Shown one piece after another: positions 26,054 through 34,741 of a stretch of DNA of 64,000 nucleotides (the stretch's first letter is position 1; every line of letters starts with the position of its first letter). Source of the stretch: WTFV01 sp965203525 (GTDB taxonomy: Bacteria > Acidobacteriota > Vicinamibacteria > Vicinamibacterales > UBA8438); the NCBI GenBank assembly GCA_965203525.1, contig OZ241898.1, forward strand, positions 5,084,001 to 5,148,000. The letters are read 5' to 3'. The notes under the pieces are model-generated. The model was given only the letters and a program-made list of their open reading frames with translations. It did not search any database and was not told the DNA's origin. The translations under genes were made by a program, and so were the position numbers.

Positions 26054-27664
26054 CTATCGCGGAAACAGCACGCCGGGGGCCAGCTTCCAGTCCGGATCGA
26101 GCGCGGCCTTCACCGCGCGCATCTCGGCGACGCCCTCCGCGCCGTACAACTGCCGCAGCAGGGCCTGCTTCACCGGGTTGCGGCCCACGCCGTGCTCGGC
26201 GAGCGGACACCCGCCGAGCCGGACGATCTCCCGCCCGCACTCCAGAATCGCCTGCCTGCCGAGCACGACGTCTTCCATCGTAGCCGGAATGACGTTCGGA
26301 TGGACGTTGCCGTCCGAGACGTGGCCCCAGACGGCGTAGTCGAGGCGGCGCGAGTCGAACGCGCGGCGGAACAGCGCCAGGCTCTCGGCGAACCGTGCGA
26401 ACGGCGCGATCATGTCGGCGGCGGTCTTCTCGATGGCCGCCCCCCGCCGGCGTTGCGCCTCGCCGACCCGGCGGTTGACGCCCTCCGGCGCCGCCTCCCG
26501 CACCGCGGCCAGATGCGCCTGCCGCCGATCGCCGGGCAGCGCGATCTCGGCCCGCTCGAGGACGCCGGCCGCGGCCAGCAGCCGGCAGAGCCGCACGAGC
26601 GGCGTGGCGGGCGCGTCGGCGGCCAGGGCGGCGCCGATTTCCTCGTAGGCCGCCCGCGAGGTCGGCGCGGCGCCGGCCGGCAGCTCGACCTGCGCGAGCA
26701 GGGCCGCCCCGGCGTCGTCCGGCGCCGGGACCTGCGGCCGGCGCGCCGCGCCGTCTTCCCGCACGATGGCCAGACTCCGCGCGTCGAGGTACTCGACGGC
26801 GGCCACGTCGACGCCGTCCGCCGGTCCCCGCCGCCACGCCTCCCGGGCCGCGGCGCGGAGCCGCCCCGCCAGGGCGACCGCCGCCGCCTCGTCCGGGAGC
26901 GGGATCCAGACCGCCGCCACCCGCGGCGCGGGGGCGACGACGGCGAACGTCACCTCGGTGACGATGCCCAGCGTCCCCTCCGAGCCGACGAACAGATCGA
27001 CCAGATCCATGCCGGGCGCGGCGAAGTAGCCGGCCGAGCACTTGGCCACGTCCGGCATCCGATACGTCGGGACCGCCACGCGCATCGAACCGCCGCCGGT
27101 GACGATCTCGAAGCGGCCGTCCGGGCCGGCGGCCGTCTCGCCGCGGGTCAGATCGAGGACGTCGCCGGTTGCGAGAACCACCGTCAGCCGCCGCACCCAG
27201 TCGCGCGTCGTCCCGTACTTGAACGTGGCCGCGCCCGCCGCGTTCGTGGCGACGACGCCGCCCGCGCAGGCGCCGTCGAAGGTGGGCGCCGGCGGATAGA
27301 ACCGGTCTTCCCTTGCGAGCGCCGCCTGGAGCGCGCCGATCGGGACGCCCGGCTGCACGGCCACCTCGTCCGGGCGCATGGCGACGATGCGGTCGAACCG
27401 CCGCAGGTCGAGCACGAGGCCGCCCGTCGGCGTCGCGCCGCCGGTCAGCGACGACTGGGCGCCGATCGGCAGCACGTGCGACGCGCCGGCGACCAGCGCG
27501 GCCACATCCGCCTCGGTGGCCGGCCGGGCCACCCCGGCCGCGCGGCCGCCCGGATGGTGGGCCGCGTCTTCGAGCACCGCCGACACCGTTTCGGCGTCGC
27601 GCCGGACGTCGGTGTCGACGATCCGGCCGCGCGGCGGGCGCGCCCTGATCCGGTGCGAAGCCAT
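26054..27664 (-). CDS. FAD-binding oxidase/dehydrogenase (GlcD / D-lactate dehydrogenase type)
   Basis: 536 residues. The N-terminal FAD_binding_4 domain shows VLPIGAQSSLTGGATPTGGLVLDLRR and CAGGVVATNAAGAATFKYGTTRDWV, which bind the flavin. The C-terminal FAD-oxidase domain carries YAVWGHVSDGNVHPN and CPLAEHGVGRNPVK, with the His residues that position a 2-hydroxyacid. Likely substrates are D-lactate, glycolate or another D-2-hydroxy acid. It has no Fe-S domain. The ATG at 27664 is the first close to the domain. It is divergent from the DsbA-like gene (83 nt between starts). Confidence 0.9.
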   Translation of the reverse strand: MASHRIRARPPRGRIVDTDVRRDAETVSAVLEDAAHHPGGRAAGVARPATEADVAALVAGASHVLPIGAQSSLTGGATPTGGLVLDLRRFDRIVAMRPDEVAVQPGVPIGALQAALAREDRFYPPAPTFDGACAGGVVATNAAGAATFKYGTTRDWVRRLTVVLATGDVLDLTRGETAAGPDGRFEIVTGGGSMRVAVPTYRMPDVAKCSAGYFAAPGMDLVDLFVGSEGTLGIVTEVTFAVVAPAPRVAAVWIPLPDEAAAVALAGRLRAAAREAWRRGPADGVDVAAVEYLDARSLAIVREDGAARRPQVPAPDDAGAALLAQVELPAGAAPTSRAAYEEIGAALAADAPATPLVRLCRLLAAAGVLERAEIALPGDRRQAHLAAVREAAPEGVNRRVGEAQRRRGAAIEKTAADMIAPFARFAESLALFRRAFDSRRLDYAVWGHVSDGNVHPNVIPATMEDVVLGRQAILECGREIVRLGGCPLAEHGVGRNPVKQALLRQLYGAEGVAEMRAVKAALDPDWKLAPGVLFPR

Positions 27665-27747
27665 CGGGCCGGCATTATAGGCGCGTGCCCGCGGCCGGCG
27701 ACGCGAAGCATGCCCCCCGCGCCAATCGGTGGTACAGTCCACTCCTC

Positions 27748-28782
27748 ATGACTTCCAGAACGACGTGTCCGGCGGCGGCGGCGGTTCTCGGCCTGTGCCT
27801 GGCGGCGCCCGCCGGGGCGCAGGGGCAGGACGACACGGTGGTGGCCCGCATCGGCGACGTCGCGGTGACCGCCGCCGAGCTCGACGACGCGTGGCGGCGC
27901 AACGACGCGTCGTCGCGGCTCCGGATGCTCCAGGAGCTGTACGACACGCGGCGGCGCGCGCTCGACGTGGTCGTGGGCGAGCGTCTGGTGGAGCGGGAGG
28001 CGGTGGCGCGCGGCATGACGCGCGACGAGCTGCTTGCGGCCGAGCTGCCGGCGCGGACGATCGAGGTGACCGACGCGGAGATCGGTCGGATCTACGAGCG
28101 CAACCGGGATCGTTTTGCGGGGCGCACGCTGGAGCAGATGCGGCCGGAGATCCGCGCCGCGCTCGATCGGCAGCAGCCGATGCAGGCGCTGCACGCCTAC
28201 ATGAACGAGCTGCGGGCACTGGCCGACGACGTGTCGGTGCTGCTGGCGCCGCCGCGCCACGCCGTCGAGGCGCTGGCCGAGGATCCGGCGCGCGGGCCGG
28301 ACACGGCGCCGGTGGAGCTGGTCGAATTCTCCGACTTCGACTGTCCCTACTGCCGGCGGGCCACCGAGACCGTGGAGCGGCTGATGGAGCAGTTCGAGGG
28401 ACAGATCCGGTTCGTCTACAAGGACTACCCGCTGCCGAGCCATCCCAACGCGTTCAAGGCGGCCGAGGCGGGCAACTGCGCGCACGAGCAGGGCCGCTTC
28501 TGGGCGCTGCACGACACGATGTTCGCCAGCCAGGGCGAGCTGGACGTCGACGCGCTGAAGGGCTACGCGGCGGACCTCGGGCTCGACGCGGAAGCGTTCG
28601 ACGAGTGTCTGGACAGCGGCCGGCACGCCGCGACCGTGGACCGCGACCTGCGCATCGGCATGAGCCACGGCGTCTCCTCGACGCCGACGCTGTTCCTGAA
28701 CGGCCGGGCCGTCGTGGGCGCGGTGCCCTACGAGACGTTCGCGGAGATCGTTCGTGAGGAGCTGGCCGCCGCCGCGCGGTAG
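27748..28782 (+). CDS. periplasmic DsbA-like thioredoxin with SurA-like N-terminal region
   Basis: 344 residues with a signal peptide ending APAGAQG. Residues 30-165 are helical and begin VVARIGDVAVTAAELDDAWRR, the pattern of SurA/PpiC chaperone N-domains. The C-terminal half is a Thioredoxin_4 domain with active site FDCPYCRRATE near residue 200, YKDYPLPSHPNA, and cis-Pro in SSTPTLFLNG. It should act as a thiol oxidase or isomerase on secreted proteins. It is the only other clear CxxC oxidoreductase in the window besides the candidate selenoprotein. Its last codon and stop lie in a duplicated segment. Confidence 0.9.
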   Translation: MTSRTTCPAAAAVLGLCLAAPAGAQGQDDTVVARIGDVAVTAAELDDAWRRNDASSRLRMLQELYDTRRRALDVVVGERLVEREAVARGMTRDELLAAELPARTIEVTDAEIGRIYERNRDRFAGRTLEQMRPEIRAALDRQQPMQALHAYMNELRALADDVSVLLAPPRHAVEALAEDPARGPDTAPVELVEFSDFDCPYCRRATETVERLMEQFEGQIRFVYKDYPLPSHPNAFKAAEAGNCAHEQGRFWALHDTMFASQGELDVDALKGYAADLGLDAEAFDECLDSGRHAATVDRDLRIGMSHGVSSTPTLFLNGRAVVGAVPYETFAEIVREELAAAAR

Positions 28783-28872
28783 ACGGGCGCCCGGGAGCGG
28801 TCTCCGCATCCGGCGGCGCGCGTCGTCGTTCGGCAGGCCGCCGTCGGGCGGTAGACGGGCGCCCGGGAGCGG
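28776..28872. repeat. 25-bp perfect direct repeat at the stop of the DsbA-like gene, 72-bp period
   Basis: GCGGTAGACGGGCGCCCGGG and the next AGCGG occur at 28776-28800, spanning the TAG stop, and again at 28848-28872. The copy reproduces the gene's last Arg codon and stop outside any gene. Confidence 0.9.
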
Positions 28873-28897
28873 GCCGGGAACGCGCTACGGCGCGGGC

Positions 28898-29347
28898 ATG
28901 CTGCTGGCGGCGTTGCTAGTCGTCGCCGCGGCCTGCGGCGGCGATGTGCCGCGGGCCGGCGACGATGGCGCGGGGTCCGAGATGGCAGGATCCTCCCCGT
29001 CCGCCGGCACCGGCGCGGTGCCGCGGTCGGCCGTCCCCCGCTCCGGCGGTTCGCCTGCCGGCGCGCCGCCGAACGGTGTCGTTCCGGCCCCGGAGTCTTC
29101 GGCTCCCCGGCCCCCGGCTGTCCCGGAGGAGCTGGCTTCCCCCGAGCACCGGCGCTACCGGCAGCTTCGAGTCGAGACCCTGCGGTTGATGATCGAGGCG
29201 GCGCGGCGGGCGTTGCCGATCGGCCCGTTCCAGGAGCGCATCGACGCGGCGTCGAGAACCGCGGTCCGGGACGTGTCCGAGGCGGGCGACCGGATGGCGG
29301 AGATCGCCGCCGATCTCCGGCAGGCGATCGCGGACTCCGGCGGTTGA
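28898..29347 (+). CDS. small putative lipoprotein
   Basis: 149 residues, not recognised. The N-terminus MLLAALLVVAAAC followed by GG is a short lipoprotein signal. A disordered Ser/Pro/Gly/Ala region spans residues 15-80. A helical C-terminal region of about 65 residues (RRYRQLRVETLRLMIEAARR to IAADLRQAIADSGG) probably forms a helical hairpin. It lies between the DsbA-like gene and the nucleotidyltransferase gene, 10 nt before the latter, so it may be co-transcribed with it. Confidence 0.62.
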   Translation: MLLAALLVVAAACGGDVPRAGDDGAGSEMAGSSPSAGTGAVPRSAVPRSGGSPAGAPPNGVVPAPESSAPRPPAVPEELASPEHRRYRQLRVETLRLMIEAARRALPIGPFQERIDAASRTAVRDVSEAGDRMAEIAADLRQAIADSGG

Positions 29348-29356
29348 CGCGAAGGC

Positions 29357-29887
29357 ATGCGTGAACCGGCCGCGGCGGCGCGGGTGCGCGATCTCATGAA
29401 GCGCCTGGGCGCCGAATCGCGCGGTCCCGGCCGGGTCTACCTCGTCGGGGGCGCGTCGGCGGTACTGCTCGACTGGCGCGCAACCACCGTGGACGTCGAT
29501 CTCAAGCTCGACCCGGAGCCGGCCGGCGTCTTCGAGGCGGTCGCCCGCGCCAAGGACGCGCTGAACGTCAACGTCGAGCTGGCCGCGCCGGACGACTTCA
29601 TGCCGGCGCTGCCCGGTTGGCGCGACCGAAGCGTGTTCATCACCCGGCATGGCCCGGTCGACTTCTTTCACTACGACTTCTACGCGCAGGCGCTCGCGAA
29701 GATCGAGCGCGGGCACGAACGGGATCTGCTCGACGTCGAGGCGATGCGCCGGCAGCGGCTGATCGAGCCGGCGCGACTGCTCGAATTGTTCGGCGCAATC
29801 GAGCCTGCCTTGATCCGCCATCCGGCGATAGACCCGGCGTCCTTCCGCGGCAGGGTCGAGACCGCCGCGGCGGCGATGAACCGGTGA
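29357..29887 (+). CDS. DUF6036-like nucleotidyltransferase-fold protein
   Basis: 176 residues. The fold signature is VYLVGGASAVLLDWRATTVDVDLKL: a GG(A) loop followed by a DxDxK acidic pair, as in AbiEii/MNT-type nucleotidyltransferases and DUF6036 proteins. The later region FITRHGPVDFFHYDFYAQALAKIERG supplies the next acidic and Lys positions, and ERDLLDVEAMRRQRLI is the usual helical end. Such proteins often work with a small partner in toxin-antitoxin-like pairs. Here a partner-sized gene overlaps its stop by 4 nt (GTGA). Toxin activity is inference only. Confidence 0.75.
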   Translation: MREPAAAARVRDLMKRLGAESRGPGRVYLVGGASAVLLDWRATTVDVDLKLDPEPAGVFEAVARAKDALNVNVELAAPDDFMPALPGWRDRSVFITRHGPVDFFHYDFYAQALAKIERGHERDLLDVEAMRRQRLIEPARLLELFGAIEPALIRHPAIDPASFRGRVETAAAAMNR

Positions 29888-30411
29888 CCGAAGTACCGCG
29901 GGATCTGCCCGGCGCGGACCTGATCGCGTCCGGGGTCGAAGCGCTGCGGCGGGGCGAGCTGACCGTCGAGGCGCTGCTGGTCGCCGTGGGCGCGCGCCGG
30001 CTGCGCGCCGCCGGTCTGGAGATCCCCGCGCCGCCCGATTTGCCGGACTCTCCGGAGCTGCTCCTGTACGCCGCCGTGGGCGCCGCGCACCCGTGCGACG
30101 CGCACTCGCGCTACAACGGTCTGATCAGCCGCCTGGTCAGCTTCGAGCGCGCGCTCGAAGGGGTGGACACGCACGCGAGGATGCCGGGTTCATCGCCACC
30201 GCGGAGATTCGCAGGGTCGCCGGACGCCGCCAGTGGGGATCGCAACGAAGCCCGCTCGCCACGGGCGCCGGCGGCAAGGTCTGGCGCCCGAGCGGGGGGA
30301 TCAGGTGCGAGTGGGTCCGATCAATCGCCGGCGAGCAACGACGCTTCCTCCGCGAGCCAGGCGTCGTATTGCTCCTCCGTCTGGACGGTGACGAAGCCGC
30401 GCATCCGGTAG
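29884..30411 (+). CDS. hypothetical partner of nucleotidyltransferase-fold protein
   Basis: Starts at a GTG that overlaps the previous stop (GTGA). Residues 1-90 look like a real small helical protein (LIASGVEALRRGELTVEALLVAVGARRLRAAGL, then YNGLISRLVSFERALEG). After about residue 95 the frame turns into Ser/Arg/Pro-rich low-complexity sequence and runs 91 nt into the convergent coxB gene. The true end may therefore be earlier, or a frameshift near 30170-30190 may have occurred: a neighbouring frame reads DAGFIATAEIRRVAGRRQWG there. Function unknown. Confidence 0.5.
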   Translation: MTEVPRDLPGADLIASGVEALRRGELTVEALLVAVGARRLRAAGLEIPAPPDLPDSPELLLYAAVGAAHPCDAHSRYNGLISRLVSFERALEGVDTHARMPGSSPPRRFAGSPDAASGDRNEARSPRAPAARSGARAGGSGASGSDQSPASNDASSASQASYCSSVWTVTKPRIR

Positions 30412-31067
30412 TGGCCGAGGCCGCAGAGCTGCGAGCAGTTGACCTCGAACTGTCCGAGCTCGGTCGGCACCCACCAGACCGGGATGCGGATTCCGGGCAC
30501 CGCGTCCTGCTTCACCCGCATCTCGGCGATGCCGAAGCTGTGGATGACGTCCTGCGACGACAGGTGGACGATCACCGGCTTGTCCACCGGGACGTTCATC
30601 TGGTTGATCGACACGATGTCGTCGGCGCCGTTCGGGTCGCCGCGGTCGAGGCCGATGTTGTTGGTCGGCGTGATCAGGCTGATGTCGCGCCGCCCGAACC
30701 GGCCGTCCGCGCCCGGATAGTGCGAGATCCACTCGAACTGCTTGCCGATCACGTGGATGACGGTCGCCTCCCCTTCCGGCGGGACGTCGTTCACCCGGTG
30801 CGCCCAGGCGGGGATGGCGAAGCCGGCCAGCAGGACCATCTCGATGACCGCCACGCTGATCTCCAGGTAGCTCGACGTGTGGCTGGTGACGCCGGTGTAG
30901 TCCGCCTTCGGATTGACGCTCGCGCGGAACCGGAACAGCGTGTAGACGTAGAAGATGCCCCAGCCGACGAACAGCACGGCCATCAGCCAGTGGATCAGAA
31001 TGATCATCTCGTCGATCTCGGCGGCGTGCTCCGACGCCTGGATCGGCAGTCCCAGGAATTCACCCAT
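30321..31067 (-). CDS. coxB: cytochrome c oxidase subunit II
   Basis: 248 residues. Two N-terminal membrane helices (IILIHWLMAVLFVGWGIFYVYTLF and ISVAVIEMVLLAGFAIPAW) are followed by the periplasmic cupredoxin domain. The CuA site is complete: SFGIAEM with the His in VIHSFG, and CSQLCGLGHYRM with both Cys, His and Met. No C-terminal haem c domain is present. Start ATG 31067 has GGAGGGA upstream. It is the last gene of the operon, which is unusual because subunit II is more often first. It overlaps the preceding small gene by 8 nt. Confidence 0.95.
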   Translation of the reverse strand: MGEFLGLPIQASEHAAEIDEMIILIHWLMAVLFVGWGIFYVYTLFRFRASVNPKADYTGVTSHTSSYLEISVAVIEMVLLAGFAIPAWAHRVNDVPPEGEATVIHVIGKQFEWISHYPGADGRFGRRDISLITPTNNIGLDRGDPNGADDIVSINQMNVPVDKPVIVHLSSQDVIHSFGIAEMRVKQDAVPGIRIPVWWVPTELGQFEVNCSQLCGLGHYRMRGFVTVQTEEQYDAWLAEEASLLAGD

Positions 31068-31362
31068 CTTGCGATTTCCCTCCGGGCTCGCCGCGCCGCG
31101 CCGCGGCCTCGAACGCCGCATCGTTCCCGAGCGCCTGCCGGGAACGTTTCAACAGACTGAAGAAGAACCCGACGAACCCGCTCAGGACCCCGCCGGTGAC
31201 CCCCAGCAGCGTGAAGATGGCCCAGTTCAGGCTCCGGCCTTCCGCCGAGTCGGGGTCGCCGCCGAAGCAGATCGGACACGCCCCCGCGATCGCGGGGGCG
31301 AGGACGAACAGCGCCGCCGCCAGCGCAACCACGCGCGCGGCCCTCGTTCCGGTTCGTGTCAT
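31060..31362 (-). CDS. small membrane protein of the cytochrome oxidase operon
   Basis: 100 residues, not a named family. A signal-like segment (RVVALAAALFVLAPAIAGACPICFG) leaves a CPIC motif just outside the membrane. A second helix (FTLLGVTGGVLSGFVGFFF) and a basic, cytoplasmic tail follow. The CxxC after export could bind copper or haem or be redox-active, making it a candidate assembly factor for CuA. Its last 8 nt overlap the coxB start. Confidence 0.72.
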   Translation of the reverse strand: MTRTGTRAARVVALAAALFVLAPAIAGACPICFGGDPDSAEGRSLNWAIFTLLGVTGGVLSGFVGFFFSLLKRSRQALGNDAAFEAAARRGEPGGKSQDG

Positions 31363-31394
31363 CAGCCTGTCCTCCTGCCCGTCGCCCGGCGCGC

Positions 31395-31604
31395 TCAGCG
31401 CATCCCGATCGCGCGGGTCTTCCGGACGAACCTGACCGCGTAGATCCCCATCGCCGCCGCCGCGCAGAACGAGCCGGCGGCGAACGCCAGATACCCCGCG
31501 CCGCCCCGCTCGCTCAGGAACATCGCGGCGCCCCAGAACGTCATGAACGCCGCCAGCAGAATCGACGCGGCGATGAACACGAGGTGGATGGCCCGGAGCG
31601 ACAT
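31395..31604 (-). CDS. small two-helix membrane protein in cox operon
   Basis: 69 residues with two hydrophobic helices (HLVFIAASILLAAFMTFWGAAMFL and YLAFAAGSFCAAAAMGIYAVRFV) and a basic end. Not recognised. Its conserved-looking placement between the subunit IV-like gene and the CPIC protein suggests an oxidase accessory or assembly subunit. Confidence 0.65.
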   Translation of the reverse strand: MSLRAIHLVFIAASILLAAFMTFWGAAMFLSERGGAGYLAFAAGSFCAAAAMGIYAVRFVRKTRAIGMR

Positions 31605-31637
31605 GGTTCGGCTCCTGTCCCTGCGCTGCCGCCGCGC

Positions 31638-31985
31638 CTAGTGCCCCGCCGCCGGCGCCGCGGCCGGGGCGTCGGCGTTCGGAAGCGTGTAGTACTCGCC
31701 GTGCAGGTCCGCGTGCCCCAGCAGCGGCAGGAAGATCAGCACGACGAAGAAGAAGACCGTGAGCACGAGCGTCGCGAGGATCATCTTCTTCTCTTCGACG
31801 AGGTGCATGAAGAAGCTGACCACCAGCGAGCCCTTGGTCGTGGCGATGACCAGCGCCACGAACACCGCGAACGGCACGCCCCAGAAATCGATGTACGACA
31901 CGGCGACCGTCAGCACCGTCAGCACCGCCAGCGCGCCGCCCACCTTCAGGTACGTCCGAACGTGCGACTGAACGTCTTCGCTCAT
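31638..31985 (-). CDS. cytochrome c oxidase subunit IV family protein
   Basis: 115 residues with three membrane helices, matching the prokaryotic COX4/CyoD-like family. The pattern FFMHLVEEKKMILATLVLTV is the family hallmark in the second to third helix. The C-terminus is Pro/Ala-rich with a His (APAAAPAAGH). It starts at ATG 31985, 42 nt downstream of the subunit III stop. Confidence 0.88.
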   Translation of the reverse strand: MSEDVQSHVRTYLKVGGALAVLTVLTVAVSYIDFWGVPFAVFVALVIATTKGSLVVSFFMHLVEEKKMILATLVLTVFFFVVLIFLPLLGHADLHGEYYTLPNADAPAAAPAAGH

Positions 31986-32026
31986 GATGATCTCGACAGG
32001 TTCCTTTGGTTTCGCCGCCCGCCGCC

Positions 32027-32617
32027 CTACAGCAGGTAGAGCACCGGGAACAGGAAGATCCACACCAGGTCGACGAAGTGCCAGTAGAGGCCGGCGGCCT
32101 CGATCCGGTTCGTGAACTGCGCCTTGTTCGTCCTCCACATCTTCGAGCCCGGGAACAGCAGGTACGTGTTCACGACGACGCCGCCGATGATGTGCAGCGC
32201 GTGCAGGCCGGTCATCGTGAAGTAGATCGCCAGGTAGGTGCTCGTCGACGGGAAGTTGCCGATCTCGAACTCGTGGTTGTACTCGAAGCCCTTGACGACC
32301 ATGAAGACGAGCGACAGGCCGATCGTGGCCGCCAGCCACATCCTGAACCGGCCGAACTCGTCCATCTTCAGCGACGCGTAGGCCATGACCATGGTGACGC
32401 TCGACCCGATCAGGACGGCGGTGTTGAGCGTGCCGAGCGGGACGTTGAGGACGTCCACCCCGAACGGCCACTCGGTCGCCATCAGGCGCAGCAGCACGTA
32501 GGACGAGAAGAGCGCGCCGAAGAGCATGACCTCCGACGCCAGGAAGAGCCAGATGCCGAGCTTGACGTTGTTGAGCCCGGTGTCGGCCCGTTCTTCGACG
32601 ATGTACGGAATCTCCAT
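32027..32617 (-). CDS. coxC: cytochrome c oxidase subunit III
   Basis: 196 residues with five membrane helices, so it is a short form lacking the first two helices of the mitochondrial type. KLGIWLFLASEVMLFGALFSSYVLLR, the GLHALHIIGG motif and EAAGLYWHFVDLVWIFLFPVLYLL are diagnostic. It starts 9 nt after the end of coxA and is clearly co-translated with it. Confidence 0.96.
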   Translation of the reverse strand: MEIPYIVEERADTGLNNVKLGIWLFLASEVMLFGALFSSYVLLRLMATEWPFGVDVLNVPLGTLNTAVLIGSSVTMVMAYASLKMDEFGRFRMWLAATIGLSLVFMVVKGFEYNHEFEIGNFPSTSTYLAIYFTMTGLHALHIIGGVVVNTYLLFPGSKMWRTNKAQFTNRIEAAGLYWHFVDLVWIFLFPVLYLL

Positions 32618-32625
32618 GACGTTCG

Positions 32626-34443
32626 CTACACCCTGGCCGGTTCGGCCGCCGCCGGGTCCGGTTCACCCTGCATGAGGAAGTCGTCGGGCGCGCCCGGCAC
32701 GCTGTACTCGTACGGCCCGCGGTAGGCCACCGGCGGCGCCGCGAAGTTGCCGTGGGGCGGCGGCGACGGCGCCTGCCATTCGATGGTCGTGGCCCGCCAC
32801 GGGTTGTCGCCGACCTTCTCGCCGCGCTTGATGCTGTGGAAGAAGTTGTAGACGAACGGGATCTGGAACAGGCCGAGCACCCACGCGCCGATGCTGATCA
32901 CCTCGTTCCAGACCAGCACTTCGGCGTTCATCTCGTACTGCGCGCCGCCGTCGTACATCCGGCGGTTCATCCCGGCCAGCCCCTGGATGAACATCGGCAT
33001 GAAGACCACGTTGATCGACACGAACGAGCCCCAGAAGTGGATCCGCCCGAGCCGGTCGTTCATCTTCCGCCCGGTCGCCTTCGGGAACCAGTAGTAGATG
33101 CCGCCGAACAGCGCCATCAGCGTGCCCGGTGCGACCACGTAGTGGAAGTGGCCGATCACGTAGTAGGTGTCGTGCAGGTGGATGTCGGGCGCCGACAGGC
33201 CGAGCGGCAGCCCGGTCAGCCCGCCGATGCCGAACATCGGCAGGAACGCGAGCGCGAAGAGCATCGGCGTCGTGAAGCGGATCGATCCGCCGTAGAGCGT
33301 GATGAACAGCGCCGACAGGATGACCACCGACGGGATCGAGATGATCATCGTGGTCGTCTGGAAGAACGAGCTCATCGTCGTCCCCATGCCGGTCAGGAAC
33401 ATGTGGTGCGCCCAGACGACGAACGACATGAAGCCGAGGAGCACCGACGCGATGACCAGCACGCGGTAGCCCCAGATCGGCTTGCGCGTGTTGTTGGCGA
33501 TGATGTCGGCGACGATGCCGAGGGCCGGCAGGATCAGGACGTACACCTCCGGGTGCGCGAGGAACCAGAACAGGTGCTGCCACAGCAGCACGCTGCCGCC
33601 CCCGCTCGCCTCCCACGGCGCGTCGGCGTAGACCAGGCCGCTCGGCAGGAAGAAGCTGGTGCCGGCCACGCGGTCCATCAACTGCATCACGCCCGCCGCC
33701 TCGAGCGGCGGGAAGGCGAGCAGCAGGAGGAACGCGGTGACGAGCTGCGCCCAGACGAAGAACGGCAGGCGCATGAAGCTCAGGCCGGGGGCGCGCAACT
33801 GGATGGTGGTGACGATGAAGTTGACCGAGCCGAGCAGCGACGACGTGATCAGGAAGATCATGCCGATCAGCCACATCGTCTGGCCGGTGGTCGCGAAGAC
33901 CGACAGCGGCGCGTAGGAGGTCCAGCCCGAGTTGGCCGCCCCGCCCGGCGCGAAGAAGCTGGCGAACATCACCACGCCGCCCGCGAAGAACGACCAGTAG
34001 CTGGCCATGTTCAGCTTCGGGAACGCCATGTCCGGCGCGCCGATCTGCAGCGGCAGCACGAAGTTGCCGAAGCCGCCGACGGCGAGCGGCACGACCCCGA
34101 GGAACACCATGATGGTGCCGTGCATGGCGCCGAGCTGGTTGTAGAACTCCGGCAGCATGATGCCGCCGGGCGCGCGCTCGTCGCCCAGCCACTCGCCGAT
34201 CAGCGGGATCGCCTCGCCGGGGTAGGCGATCTGCCAGCGCATGAGCATCATCAGCAGGAAGCCGAACAGCAGGAAGAGCAGGCCGGTCACCGCGTACTGG
34301 ATGCCGATCACCTTGTGATCGACGGAGAAGACGTACGTCCGCCAGAACCCGAGGTCGTGGTGGCCGTGCCCGCCGTGCGCGTGTTCGCCGTCGTGCGCGC
34401 CCGCCGCCGGGGCGGCTTGCTCGGTGGTCGTCACGTCAGCCAA
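32626..34443 (-). CDS. coxA: cytochrome c oxidase subunit I (haem-copper oxidase)
   Basis: 605 residues, type A haem-copper oxidase. Twelve helices carry the haem/CuB ligands: MHGTIMVFLG, FWFLAHPEVYVLILPALG (His-Tyr cross-link), VWAHHMFLTGM, and the final THDTYYVIGHFHYV-like segment (here HLHDTYYVIGHFHYVVAPG). The first 30 residues are His/Gly-rich (HDGEHAHGGHGHH). The start is TTG at 34443 with AAAGGAG upstream. It is first in a six-gene operon: I, III, IV, small, small, II. No ctaB, cox11 or SCO gene is in the window. Confidence 0.97.
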   Translation of the reverse strand: MADVTTTEQAAPAAGAHDGEHAHGGHGHHDLGFWRTYVFSVDHKVIGIQYAVTGLLFLLFGFLLMMLMRWQIAYPGEAIPLIGEWLGDERAPGGIMLPEFYNQLGAMHGTIMVFLGVVPLAVGGFGNFVLPLQIGAPDMAFPKLNMASYWSFFAGGVVMFASFFAPGGAANSGWTSYAPLSVFATTGQTMWLIGMIFLITSSLLGSVNFIVTTIQLRAPGLSFMRLPFFVWAQLVTAFLLLLAFPPLEAAGVMQLMDRVAGTSFFLPSGLVYADAPWEASGGGSVLLWQHLFWFLAHPEVYVLILPALGIVADIIANNTRKPIWGYRVLVIASVLLGFMSFVVWAHHMFLTGMGTTMSSFFQTTTMIISIPSVVILSALFITLYGGSIRFTTPMLFALAFLPMFGIGGLTGLPLGLSAPDIHLHDTYYVIGHFHYVVAPGTLMALFGGIYYWFPKATGRKMNDRLGRIHFWGSFVSINVVFMPMFIQGLAGMNRRMYDGGAQYEMNAEVLVWNEVISIGAWVLGLFQIPFVYNFFHSIKRGEKVGDNPWRATTIEWQAPSPPPHGNFAAPPVAYRGPYEYSVPGAPDDFLMQGEPDPAAAEPARV

Positions 34444-34741
34444 CGTCGTGACTCCTTTCGTGCAGCGTCACTCTGTCTCCGACCCGCTACGTGTTCCGTG
34501 GGGAAGTGCGTGCGGGGCGATCTGGTCCGTGTTGCCGTCCGTCGCCGCGGGCGGCGCGCCCCCGCCCGTCGGGAACCGCCCGCGCCGGCAGCATTCTATT
34601 CCGGCCGGCCCGGCCCGCGCAACCCGCCCGCGCCGGCCGGGTGCACGTCAGATTTGTGAGGGACCGCCATCGGGGGTGCAGGGCAGGGCGAGATCGGCCG
34701 ACAACTTCAGTAGACCGGCTGTTCACTGGAGGAGTCCGACC

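Noticed and set aside
32752..34659. 635-codon plus-strand frame opposite coxA
   Set aside because: Composed almost entirely of Arg, Asp, Glu, His and Gln. It is an antisense artefact of coxA codon bias.
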